46,515 nt of DNA from positions 5,753,674 to 5,800,188 of the forward strand of contig NZ_KK037166.1 in the NCBI RefSeq assembly GCF_000568255.1, in the 5' to 3' direction. The notes under the pieces were generated by a model that was given only the letters and a program-made list of their open reading frames with translations, made no database searches and was not told where the DNA came from. Source of the DNA: Kutzneria sp. 744. GTDB lineage: Bacteria > Actinomycetota > Actinomycetes > Mycobacteriales > Pseudonocardiaceae. Numbering within the stretch: position 1 is the first letter of the stretch; every line of letters begins with the position of its first letter. The translations under genes and the position numbers were made by a program. Shown in pieces: positions 16,615 to 24,400 of this stretch.

Positions 16615-16745
16615 AAGCCCCCCACGGACTGACTCAGGTGGTGCTGGGGGCGAACATGGTGCGGGGCGTTGGCGGAGGCCTCCGTCTGCCGGCCTTCTCC
16701 TCCTCAGGTCCCGTCGTTCTCTCCCCCCTCACTTCTTTTCCGGCT

Positions 16746-17072
16746 TCAGACTTCTATTCGGTACATGCCGAAGATCATGAAGGCGGTTTCGAAGCGGATG
16801 GCCAGGTCGCTGAAGCCGGAGCCCCAGACGCGGACGGAGAGGACCTCGGTGCCGGGGCTGGTGGCGAAGGCGATGGTGACGTCGGAGTCGCCCTCAAGGG
16901 GGAACTCGAACCAGCCGTCCTTGGCGGTCGAGTCGGAGGTCATCAGGCCCAGGTCGACGTTGCGCCAGTCGCCGTCCTCCAGCTGCTGACCGGCGAACGT
17001 GCTGGCCACCTCCACGAAGGCCTTGGCGTTCTGGGCGAGGATCCAGCCCTCGGCGAGCAGCTCGCCCTTCAT
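16746..17072 (-). CDS. Hypothetical protein
   Basis: 108 residues from ATG 17072 (MKGELLAEGW). The body contains AKAFVEVASTFAGQQLEDGDWRNVDLG, WFEFPLEGDSDVTIAFATSPGTEVLSVRVWG and FETAFMIFGMYRIEV. It is soluble, without export signal, and probably a small alpha/beta domain. A start at 17117 is rejected because the extra residues fall inside the hairpin after the chitinase gene. The family is not recognised; the layout is reminiscent of immunity-type small proteins, but there is no toxin beside it. Confidence 0.65.
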   Translation of the reverse strand: MKGELLAEGWILAQNAKAFVEVASTFAGQQLEDGDWRNVDLGLMTSDSTAKDGWFEFPLEGDSDVTIAFATSPGTEVLSVRVWGSGFSDLAIRFETAFMIFGMYRIEV

Positions 17073-17088
17073 TCTGCTGATCACGGCC

Positions 17089-17124
17089 TCCAGGGGTGGG
17101 CCGGCGCCGCGGCCCACCCCTGGA
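17089..17124 (-). terminator. Terminator hairpin after the chitinase gene
   Basis: A perfect 14-base inverted repeat (17089-17102 and 17111-17124) with an 8-base loop, 9 bases beyond the chitinase stop. The last bases of its 3' arm merge with a GGAGG that could serve the next gene. There is no T-run. Confidence 0.6.
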
Positions 17125-17132
17125 GGGTGCCG

Positions 17133-18717
17133 TCAGCCGCCGAAGTACGAGGTGAAGTTGGTGGCGAACTCCCAGTTGTTGAACTTATCCCAGTTGACGG
17201 ACCAGGTCATCAGGCCGCGAAGATCGGGATGGCGGCCGTGCACGGCGTAGCCGCCGCAGTTGGAGCCCTTGGTCAGGCAGTCCAGGGCCTGGTCGAGGGC
17301 GCCGGTGGGAATCCAACCGTTGCCGGCGTTCTGGTTGGCCGGCACGCCGATGGCGACCTGGCCGGGGCTCAGCGCCGGGAACATCCGCGAGGTGTTGCCG
17401 GCCACCGGGAAACCGGTCAGCAGCATGTCGGTCATGGCGATGTGGAAATCGGCCCCGCCCATCTGGTGGTATTGGTTGTCCAGGCCCATGATCGGGCCGG
17501 AGTTGTAGTCCTGGACGGTGAGCAGCGTCAGCGAGTCCCGCAGCGCGTAGATGACGGGCAGGAAGGCGCCGGCCCGCGGGTCCTGGGCGTTGTTGGGGCC
17601 GGGGCCGTAGAACTGGTAGCCCAGCTGCACGAAGAAGGTCTCGGGGGCCATCGTCAGCACGAACTTCGCGCCGTAACGGGCCTTCAGCTGCTTGAGCGCC
17701 GAGATCAGGTTGACCACGACCGGGGTGGTCGGGCTGCGGAAGTCGGAGTCGCCGGCCTGCAGGGACAGGGACTGGTTCTCGAAGTCGATGTCGACGCCGT
17801 CCAGGCCCCAGCGGTCGATGATGGCGCTGACCGAGGTGACGAAGTTGGTCGCCTGGGCGGCCGAGGTCAGCTTCACCTCGCCGGCGGCGCCGCCGATGGA
17901 GATGACCACCTTCTTGCCCTTGGCCTGCTGGGCCTTGATGCCGGCCAGGAAGTCGGCGTCGCTCTCCACGCCCGCGCACTCGCTGGCCGAGCAGCGGTTG
18001 AACACGACGTTGCCGTTGCCGGCGGAGTCGGCGAAGGCCAGGTCGATCACGGTCCACGCGGCCGGCACGCTGGCGATCGGCTCGTAGCCGGAGCCGTTGG
18101 CGAAGCTGGAGTGCAGGTAGCCGACGAGGGCGTGGGTCGGCAGGCCCGACGGCGGCGGCGTGGTCGGCCCGGTTGTGGTCGTGGTGGTGGTCGTCGTGGT
18201 CGTCGTTGTGGTGGTGGGCGGCGGCTGGTTGCCGGCGGGGCCGGTCAACGCCACGTCGTCCAGGTAGTAGGTGGGCTGCCCGTACCAGCCGTGCACGTAG
18301 ATCGTCACGGTGGTGGTGGACGCGCCGGTGGTGAACGACGTGGACAGCTGCTGCCAGCCGGAACTGGAGGTCCACGTCTGCGGATCGGTCGTGCCGGTGC
18401 CGGTGGCGCCGAGATAGACGTAGCTGCCCTGGACCCAGGCGGTCAGCGTGTACTGGGAGTTCGGCTGCACGCTGATCTGCTGGCTGCACTGGGCGAAGTT
18501 CTGGCCGGCGGGCGTGCCGGCGGCGGCCCCGGAGCCGGAGTGCGTCGGCGAGGCGACCGCGGCGACGGCCGAGCAGGTCCAGCCGGACAACCCGGACTCG
18601 AAGCCGGGGTTGGCCGCCAGGTTGGCGGTGGCGCCGGTCGCGGGCTGGGCCACGATGGCCAGCGCGACCAGTTGCGGTGAGACCGGCTAAAGCGTGAAGC
18701 AGGGATCTGCGGGTCAT
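17133..18717 (-). CDS. GH18 chitinase with N-terminal carbohydrate-binding domain; signal peptide frameshifted
   Basis: The open frame from GTG 18653 encodes 506 residues. A beta-rich carbohydrate-binding module (about residues 10-135: NLAANPGFESGLSGWTCS, YYLDDVALTG) is followed by a linker with 15 consecutive Thr, then the GH18 barrel with KVVISIGGAAGE and the catalytic DGVDIDFE near 17778-17801. GH18 enzymes hydrolyse chitin outside the cell. Export needs a signal peptide: ATG 18717, 5 bases after GGAGG, begins MTRRSLLHALAG, but it is one base out of frame with the enzyme. Joining the frames gives a normal signal peptide ending LVALAIVAQPATGA. This is either a real one-base lesion, a sequencing error or a recoding site. 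A rare TTA codon lies at 18688-18690. Confidence 0.88.
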
Positions 18718-18753
18718 GCGTGCCTCCACAGGGTGCGATCCGCGGTGCCCGAA

Positions 18754-18769
18754 AGTGGACTAGACCACA
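18754..18769. promoter_or_regulatory. DasR-like operator (dre) site 1, chitinase promoter
   Basis: AGTGGACTAGACCACA matches 14 of 16 positions of the palindromic dre consensus recognised by the GlcNAc-responsive GntR regulator DasR. It lies 37 bases upstream of the chitinase ATG, over the expected -10 region. Confidence 0.65.
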
Positions 18770-18776
18770 TTTTCCG

Positions 18777-18782
18777 TGTCAA
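18777..18782 (-). promoter_or_regulatory. -35 element of the chitinase promoter
   Basis: TTGACA on the minus strand, a perfect -35 hexamer, lies between the two dre-like sites. The matching -10 is unclear and would lie inside site 1. Confidence 0.45.
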
Positions 18783-18795
18783 GGTCTAGACCAAA
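18780..18795. promoter_or_regulatory. DasR-like operator (dre) site 2, chitinase promoter
   Basis: CAAGGTCTAGACCAAA contains the perfect palindromic core GGTCTAGACC. Its centre is 26 bases from that of site 1, so both sites face similar sides of the helix, and it overlaps the -35. Confidence 0.6.
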
Positions 18796-18868
18796 ACCGG
18801 TGGCATGCCGGGCGAAAACGCTGGTTGAGGAGGTCGGCCGGCGGCGCAGCGCCGCCGGCCGAGTCAGA

Positions 18869-19738
18869 TCAGACGGCGCGAGCGGCGTTGTCGGCGATCG
18901 CGTCCACGACCTGCGGCCAGATCGCCTTCGGCAGGTCGTGCCCCATGCCGGGGATGAGCAGCAGCCGCGAGTCCGGGATGGCCGCAGCGGTGGCCTTGCC
19001 GCCGGAGACGTTGAGCAGCGTGTCGACCTCGCCGTGAATGACGAGCGTCGGCACCTTCACCGAGCGCAGACCCTCGGTGCGGTCGCCGGACGCCATGATC
19101 GCGGCCAGCTGGCGCACGAAGCCCAGCGGATTGCGGGCCCGCGCGAACGCGGCCTCGCCGCCGGCGCGGATGGTGTCCACGTCGACCGGGATGCCGGTCG
19201 AGCCGATGACCTTGCTGGCCCGGACCGCGGCCTCGCCCGCCTCTGCGGCGGTCTGCGGCGGCGGGGCCTGCAGCGCGGCCGTCGCCTCCGGCGTGGAGTG
19301 GCCGACCGCCGGGTCACCGGTGGTGGACATGATCGAGCAGGCCGACAGCAGCCGGTCGCCGTGCTTGATCAGCAGCTCCTGGACGATCATGCCGCCCATC
19401 GACGCGCCGACCACGTGCGCCCGGTCGATGCCCAGCTCGGTCAGCAACGCCGCGGCGTCGTCGGCCATGTCCCACAGGCGGTACGGCGCGGTCGACGGGT
19501 CGCCGGCCATCGCCGCGGCCACGTCGAACGGCGCGCCGTCGAAGGACTGCGAAAGGCCGCAGTCCCGGTTGTCGAACCGGATGACGTGGAATCCCTTGTC
19601 CACCAACAGCTGACACAGTCGCACGTCCCAGGCGATCATCTGCGCGCCGAGGCCCATCACCAGCAGCAGGGCGGGGTTCGCGGGGTTGCCGAAGGTGTCG
19701 TACTCCAACGAGATCCCGTTCGCGGTCAGTTGCGGCAT
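18869..19738 (-). CDS. Alpha/beta-hydrolase
   Basis: 289 residues from ATG 19738, with an AGGA Shine-Dalgarno. It has the fold's landmarks: LLLVMGLGAQMIAWD (oxyanion region), HVIRFDNRDCGLS, nucleophile elbow VVGASMGGMIVQ, the acid in LVIHGEVDTLLN and the catalytic His in IPGMGHDLPK. The DNRDCGLS motif is typical of the PcaD/aclacinomycin methylesterase-like group. No signal peptide. Substrate unknown. An in-frame start at 19807 would add 23 non-conserved residues. Confidence 0.9.
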   Translation of the reverse strand: MPQLTANGISLEYDTFGNPANPALLLVMGLGAQMIAWDVRLCQLLVDKGFHVIRFDNRDCGLSQSFDGAPFDVAAAMAGDPSTAPYRLWDMADDAAALLTELGIDRAHVVGASMGGMIVQELLIKHGDRLLSACSIMSTTGDPAVGHSTPEATAALQAPPPQTAAEAGEAAVRASKVIGSTGIPVDVDTIRAGGEAAFARARNPLGFVRQLAAIMASGDRTEGLRSVKVPTLVIHGEVDTLLNVSGGKATAAAIPDSRLLLIPGMGHDLPKAIWPQVVDAIADNAARAV

Positions 19739-19883
19739 CGAGTGTCCTGATCCCTTCACGCCGGAAGAACTTGCAGGCCAAGGATGGCCACAAATCCAGT
19801 CTGCCATCAGTGGACCGGCAAGGGCCCGCGCGTCGACCGGCCCGGTCCGCTCGCGCCGCCGCTCGACCCGAAAGGGACCGTCG

Positions 19884-20525
19884 CTACAGCTTGCCGCCGC
19901 AGTCCGAGCAGAACACCGCGCCCACCTTGTTGGCCGTCGAACCGCAGCCGCCGCATGTCACCGGCACGGCCAGCGACGAGCCGCAGGCCGAGCAGAACTT
20001 GCCGCCGTCGACCTTCGTCCCGCAGCTCGGGCAGTTCAGCTTGGCGCGGGTGGCCACGTCGACGTCCGCGGTCCAGTCCTTCTCCCGGGCCTTCTCCCAG
20101 ATCTGGTCGCGCTGCGCCGCCGACTGGGCGCGGGCCACCTCCTCGGCCACCGACGGCGAGCAGCGCAGGCACTGGCCGACCTCGTCGTTCCAGCACTGCT
20201 GCTTGCACATCCAGTCCGAACAGCCGCGGCACTGCGAGAAGCTCGGGCTGATCTCCTGGACCGCGGCGGTCATCGCCCGGTCCTTGGCCGGCGAGTTGGT
20301 GGCCCGGTCGTAGCGCCACTGCTCGGCGGAGCGGCTGATGTCCTCAGCGGCCCCGCCGAACAGCGACCCGACCACGCGCAGCAGGCCGCGGCCCATTTCC
20401 ACCTTGTCCCGCAGGAACGCGGAGCGATAGCCGTTGCCACAGCGCTCACAGTGGAACTCGAACTGGTATCCCTCGGTATTCGAGAGATCGCGGACGTTGT
20501 CGGTGAACGGAACCATTCCAGGCAC
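19884..20525 (-). CDS. Multi-zinc-ribbon protein
   Basis: 213 residues with at least five cysteine pairs or knuckles: CERCG, CRGC...CKQQC, CLRC, CPSCG...CSACG, and CGGC...CSDCG at the very C-terminus. The last four form two double zinc ribbons of the DZR type. The middle has a coiled charged segment (VAEEVARAQSAAQRDQIWEKAREKDW). No membrane segment. Function unknown; such proteins are often scaffolds or nucleic-acid binders. GTG start with TAAGGT 6 bases upstream suggests a leaderless mRNA. Confidence 0.85.
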   Translation of the reverse strand: MPGMVPFTDNVRDLSNTEGYQFEFHCERCGNGYRSAFLRDKVEMGRGLLRVVGSLFGGAAEDISRSAEQWRYDRATNSPAKDRAMTAAVQEISPSFSQCRGCSDWMCKQQCWNDEVGQCLRCSPSVAEEVARAQSAAQRDQIWEKAREKDWTADVDVATRAKLNCPSCGTKVDGGKFCSACGSSLAVPVTCGGCGSTANKVGAVFCSDCGGKL

Positions 20526-20531
20526 GAACGG

Positions 20532-20537
20532 ACCTTA
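20532..20537 (-). promoter_or_regulatory. Putative leaderless -10 element (zinc-ribbon gene)
   Basis: TAAGGT on the minus strand ends 6 bases before the GTG at 20525, with no Shine-Dalgarno. Confidence 0.4.
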
Positions 20538-20635
20538 GCCGCCGACCGGCCCGGTCCGCCCCTGCCGTTTCGGGCACAAGGGGCCGCAATCGGGGCAAGG
20601 GTTCTCGCCCCTAGGTGCAGCCGGTGATCCCCCGG

Positions 20636-21019
20636 TCACGCGGCGCGTCGCGACCATTCCCGCAGCGTCGCCACCACCGTATCCACATCGTCCGATTCGC
20701 CGGAAGCGGCCGCCAGCATGAATTCGACCGCCGCCTCCTCGTCCGGCTCGAAATCGAACCCGTTCAACGCCAGGAACACCCGGGCCCCGACCCACGCGAG
20801 TCGTTTGTTGCCGTCGATGAGCGGATGATTGCGCAGCACCGAATGCATCAGCGCGGCCGCCTTCTCGTGCAGCTCCGGATATGCCTCGGCGCCGAACATC
20901 GTCGTCATCGGCCGGGCCGCCGCCGAGTCGATCAGGCCCGCGTCCCGGATCAGCGCCTTGCCGCCCATCGTGGCGTGCGCGATCGCCGTCAGATCCGCCG
21001 TCGTCAGGTACCTGGTCAT
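20636..21019 (-). CDS. doc: Doc-type Fic toxin
   Basis: A 127-residue Fic/Doc protein beginning TRYLTTADLTAIA, with the catalytic loop H65-PLIDGNKR73 and LAWVGARVFLALNG after it. Doc proteins phosphorylate EF-Tu and stop translation. The usual Phe after HP is Leu here; the His, Asp, Asn, Lys and Arg are all kept, so activity is expected. It overlaps its antitoxin gene by ATGA at 21016-21019. Confidence 0.88.
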   Translation of the reverse strand: MTRYLTTADLTAIAHATMGGKALIRDAGLIDSAAARPMTTMFGAEAYPELHEKAAALMHSVLRNHPLIDGNKRLAWVGARVFLALNGFDFEPDEEAAVEFMLAAASGESDDVDTVVATLREWSRRAA

Positions 21020-21222
21020 GCCGTGCCCAGCCGATACACGATCGCCTCGTCCCGGACCAGCACCCGCTCGGCCAGCGCCATGACCTCCGCGTGCCGCCTC
21101 GCGTCCAGCGCTTCCGCGATCGCCGATGCCGCGAATTCCGCCTCCGTCGACCCGGCGGCCTTGGCCGCGGCGCGCAGTTCGACGTCCAGTTCCTCCGGCA
21201 GATGCACGGTCAGCGTGGCCAT
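21016..21222 (-). CDS. Antitoxin of the Doc module, ribbon-helix-helix type
   Basis: 68 residues. The N-terminus ATLTVHLPEELDVELRAAAKAAG looks like a ribbon-helix-helix DNA-binding arm rather than a Phd fold. The helical remainder ends ERVLVRDEAIVYRLGTA, which probably contacts the toxin. It precedes doc in the antitoxin-first order with a 4-base overlap and likely represses the pair. Confidence 0.8.
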   Translation of the reverse strand: MATLTVHLPEELDVELRAAAKAAGSTEAEFAASAIAEALDARRHAEVMALAERVLVRDEAIVYRLGTA

Positions 21223-21383
21223 GACACGACCCTATCCACGGCTAACGATCCTACCCACGGAATTTGTGTTCAAGGCGTGACGGCCGAAAGGCGGGTCGGG
21301 GTCGTTCCGGTTCACTATGTTGTGACGAGCGGACACTCCTGGTAGCAAGGCCGGACACATGCCGCGGACCACGGAGGATGATC

Positions 21384-22571
21384 GTGACCTGGCAGGAGGA
21401 ACTGCGCGCACTCGATGCCGAGCTGGCGGACAAGGGCATCACGCCCGCCGAATACCGGCGTCGGCGCGACAACCTGCTGGCGGCGGCGTCGGGCGGCTTC
21501 CCGCCGGCCGGACAGGTCGCGCCCCAGCGCCCCACACCGGCCGAAACGCCGGCTCAGACCGTCCAGCCGCCGGCTCCGCAGCCTGAGCAGCAGCCGCAGG
21601 CCCAACCGCCGCAGCCGCAGGTCCAGCAGCCGACGAGCCAGCCGATTCCCCAGCAGCAGCCGCCCAGCCGGCCGATTCCCCAGCAGGCCCCGCCGATGAC
21701 GCCGGCTCAGCCCTTCCCGGCCGGCCAGCCCTATCAGTCCATGACGCCACAGTCGCCGCCGCCGTCCGGCCAGTTCGGCGGTGGTCCGGCGATCCAGCCC
21801 ATGCCGTCCGCGCAGACCCCGCCGCCGGGCAACGCCGTGGTGCCGCCGTGGTCCGCCGTGACCGAGCTGCCGATGTACCAGCCGCTCGGCGACCAGCAGG
21901 CCCCCGCGCCCCAGTACGCGCCCCGCCCGCCCAGGGACGAGGGAGGTCTTCCCGGACCCGTGCGACCCAGAAGAAGTTCCCGGGCCGCGCTGCTCGTCGT
22001 GATCGTCGTGGTGCTCGTCCTGCTGCTGGCCGGCGGCTGGTGGTTCGGGGTCCGCCCCCAGATCGAGGCCGCCTCCCCGCCGCCCGTGCCCAAGGCCCTG
22101 CACCTTGAGGACCTGCCCCCGCTGCCCGGCTCCGCCCGCCTCGACCGCGCCGAGCTGTCCGTGTTCGAGGGCCAGAACCGCGGTCTGTTCGACGCCCGCG
22201 AGGGCGACTTCCTCCAGGCCGACAAGGTGAGCCAGGTCACCTTCACCGGATCAGCTGACGGCAAGCTCAACTACGTCGAGTTCGCCTTCGTCACCGACAG
22301 CACCGCCGCGGCCAAGAAAACCAGCGGCGACCTGCTGGAGTACCAGGACCTCGGCGGACTGCACCCGGTCGACGCCAGCGGCCTGCCCGGCCAGGTGAAG
22401 GTGGTCAAGCTGGTTACCGGCGACCAGGTCCAGTACCGCGCCATCTACGCTTCCGGGCTGAACGCGGTGATGGTGGCCGTCGCGCAGGCGCAGCCGGTCG
22501 ACGAGGCCGCCGTCGCCAAGGCGCTGAACGAGGCCGTCGCCGCACTGTTGACGAAGGCGCCGGTGAGCTGA
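21384..22571 (+). CDS. Pro/Gln-rich single-pass membrane protein, paralogue A
   Basis: 395 residues from GTG 21384, 6 bases after GGAGG; the ATG at 21378 abuts the Shine-Dalgarno. Residues 1-33 form a charged helical motif (TWQEELRALDAELADKGITPAEYRRRRDNLL). A Pro/Gln-rich cytosolic region of about 160 residues follows. One transmembrane helix (AALLVVIVVVLVLLLAGGWWFGV) leads to an external domain of about 170 residues. The same architecture, start motif and external-domain style recur in the gene at 24401, with a polytopic membrane protein between them. Function unknown; the layout suggests a membrane-anchored scaffold. Confidence 0.8.
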   Translation: MTWQEELRALDAELADKGITPAEYRRRRDNLLAAASGGFPPAGQVAPQRPTPAETPAQTVQPPAPQPEQQPQAQPPQPQVQQPTSQPIPQQQPPSRPIPQQAPPMTPAQPFPAGQPYQSMTPQSPPPSGQFGGGPAIQPMPSAQTPPPGNAVVPPWSAVTELPMYQPLGDQQAPAPQYAPRPPRDEGGLPGPVRPRRSSRAALLVVIVVVLVLLLAGGWWFGVRPQIEAASPPPVPKALHLEDLPPLPGSARLDRAELSVFEGQNRGLFDAREGDFLQADKVSQVTFTGSADGKLNYVEFAFVTDSTAAAKKTSGDLLEYQDLGGLHPVDASGLPGQVKVVKLVTGDQVQYRAIYASGLNAVMVAVAQAQPVDEAAVAKALNEAVAALLTKAPVS

Positions 22572-22596
22572 GCCGGCGAGGGGAACCGGAGCTCGG

Positions 22597-24288
22597 ATGA
22601 CCACCACAGAAATCCCGCGGTTGTCGGGCGACCTGTCGGACGAGCCTGCCCGTTCGCGCTGGAACTGGCCGGTCGCGTTGCTGATGGCGCTGGCCGCCGT
22701 GCCGGTGGTCTCGATGATCGTCGAGGTACTGCGCTCGCCCGGGCTCAACTTCCTCGACTACTGGCCGGTGCTCGGCCTGGCCAGCCATCCGAGCGGCCAG
22801 TTCCACCTGGCCGGCCTGTTCGTGCTCTACAACGGCCACCCGGTGGTCATCGCCGGCACGCTGTTCTGGCTGGACGCGAAGTTCCTCGGCGGCTCCAACC
22901 AGGCGCTCGGCCTGCTGGTCGTGGTCCTCAGCCTGGTCGTGGTCGCGGGCATGGCGTCCATGCTGCCGCGCCGGCTGGGCGCGGCGGTGCGCGCGGCCCT
23001 GGTCGCCGGCTTCGCCTTCCTCGTCTTCTCCCCGGGCAACCTGGAGAACTTCGGCGAGGGGATGAGCGGCACGCACTGGCTGTCGGGCCTGGCCCCGGCC
23101 ATTGTGGCGATCGCGCTGGCCCACCGCGGCCGAACCGTGCCGGCACTGATCCTCGGCGTCATCGCCTGCTTCGGCCACGGCGCGGCCTTCCCGGTGTGGG
23201 TGGCGCTCGCGCTAATCGCCTGGCTGCGCGGCGACCGGCGGTGGCAGGTCATCGCGCCCATCGTGATCGCGGTCCTCGGTGTGGTCGGCGCGGCGATCGC
23301 CTACGCCACGCTGCCGAACACCTCCTCGATCCCGACGGCGACCTTCGCCCTCGACCGGCTGCTCGCGGTGACCTCCGGCGTGCTCGGCGTGCTCTGGTCC
23401 ACCCAGACCCCCGAGCTGGCCGTGCTCTTCGGCGTGATCAGCCTGATCGCGCTGGTGGTGGCGGTCGTGCTGGTGGTGTCTCGGGTTCGTCGGTCGCCGG
23501 AGCCTGGGTCGGACGTCGAGTCGTCGGACAACGCCGGCTGGACCGGCCTGTCCGCGCACATCGTGCTGGTGGCGATCATGGTCGGCCTGTCCCGAGCCGG
23601 CGTCGCCGACAGCGTCGGCGAGTCCGGCCGGTACGCGGTGATCAGCGGCCTCGCCGCCAGCGCCGTGCTGGCGATGACTGTGCTCCTGTGGCGCCAGCTC
23701 GCCGTGGCGCCGGCCGTTGTCATCGCGGTGACGATCGGGCTGGTCACCTTCACCCTGGGCAGCGCGCAGGCCACCAACGTGCGCAACCAGTACCCGGGTC
23801 AGACGGTGCTGGCGGTCGCGATGCGGCTGGACGCCAAGAACACGATGGCGTCGCTGCGCGTGAAGGACAGCATCCTGCCGGCGGCCAAGGGCCTCGGCGC
23901 GTACCCGTTCACCAGCGACTTCACCCTCGGCTGCGGCGGCCCCGAACTCGGTGCCAAGCTGGACGTCTCCGCCGCGCCGCTGCTCACGCCCAACGGGACC
24001 AGCGGCGGCTACGTGGAGTCGGGCAAGGTGGTCGGCGACACCATGTTGTCCGGGTGGGCTGTGGTGGACGGTAGGAGTCCCGACTGCGTGCTGGTCGTGG
24101 ACGACCAGAACAATGTGGTCGGCGGCGGTTACGTCGGCCTGCCGCGGCCGGACGTCGCCGCGGCGACGCACACCACCGCCGCCGACGCCGGCTGGCACGC
24201 CGTCGCCGCGGCGAACGCGACGAACCCGCAGGTCGTGGCCATGGCCGGGGGCAAGGCGTACCGCCTGCCGGTGGCCCCGAAGCAGTGA
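22597..24288 (+). CDS. Polytopic membrane protein with external C-terminal domain
   Basis: 563 residues with about 10-11 membrane segments in residues 25-400, then a roughly 150-residue soluble C-terminus (CGGPELGAKLDVSAAPLL, SGWAVVDGRSPDCVLVVDDQNNVVGGGYVG). The N-terminal LNFLDYWPVLG and the loop HLAGLFVLYNGHPVVIAG resemble the first external loop of GT-C-type glycosyltransferases, where an acidic residue (Asp in FLDYW) is catalytic. The C-terminal SGWAVVDGRSP stretch resembles beta domains of surface-glycan enzymes, including the one at 25594. A lipid-linked-sugar transferase or an exporter is plausible. The GGGGAACCGGAG preceding the ATG provides a ribosome site. Confidence 0.75.
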   Translation: MTTTEIPRLSGDLSDEPARSRWNWPVALLMALAAVPVVSMIVEVLRSPGLNFLDYWPVLGLASHPSGQFHLAGLFVLYNGHPVVIAGTLFWLDAKFLGGSNQALGLLVVVLSLVVVAGMASMLPRRLGAAVRAALVAGFAFLVFSPGNLENFGEGMSGTHWLSGLAPAIVAIALAHRGRTVPALILGVIACFGHGAAFPVWVALALIAWLRGDRRWQVIAPIVIAVLGVVGAAIAYATLPNTSSIPTATFALDRLLAVTSGVLGVLWSTQTPELAVLFGVISLIALVVAVVLVVSRVRRSPEPGSDVESSDNAGWTGLSAHIVLVAIMVGLSRAGVADSVGESGRYAVISGLAASAVLAMTVLLWRQLAVAPAVVIAVTIGLVTFTLGSAQATNVRNQYPGQTVLAVAMRLDAKNTMASLRVKDSILPAAKGLGAYPFTSDFTLGCGGPELGAKLDVSAAPLLTPNGTSGGYVESGKVVGDTMLSGWAVVDGRSPDCVLVVDDQNNVVGGGYVGLPRPDVAAATHTTAADAGWHAVAAANATNPQVVAMAGGKAYRLPVAPKQ

Positions 24289-24400
24289 GCACGGAGGCCG
24301 GGTCACAACCCGATCTCTCAACGACCCAGTCGAGTACGGCGGCCGCGGGGCCTTCGGCACAATGGCCCCCAGACGCGAGACGTGATCCGGAGGTTTGGGG

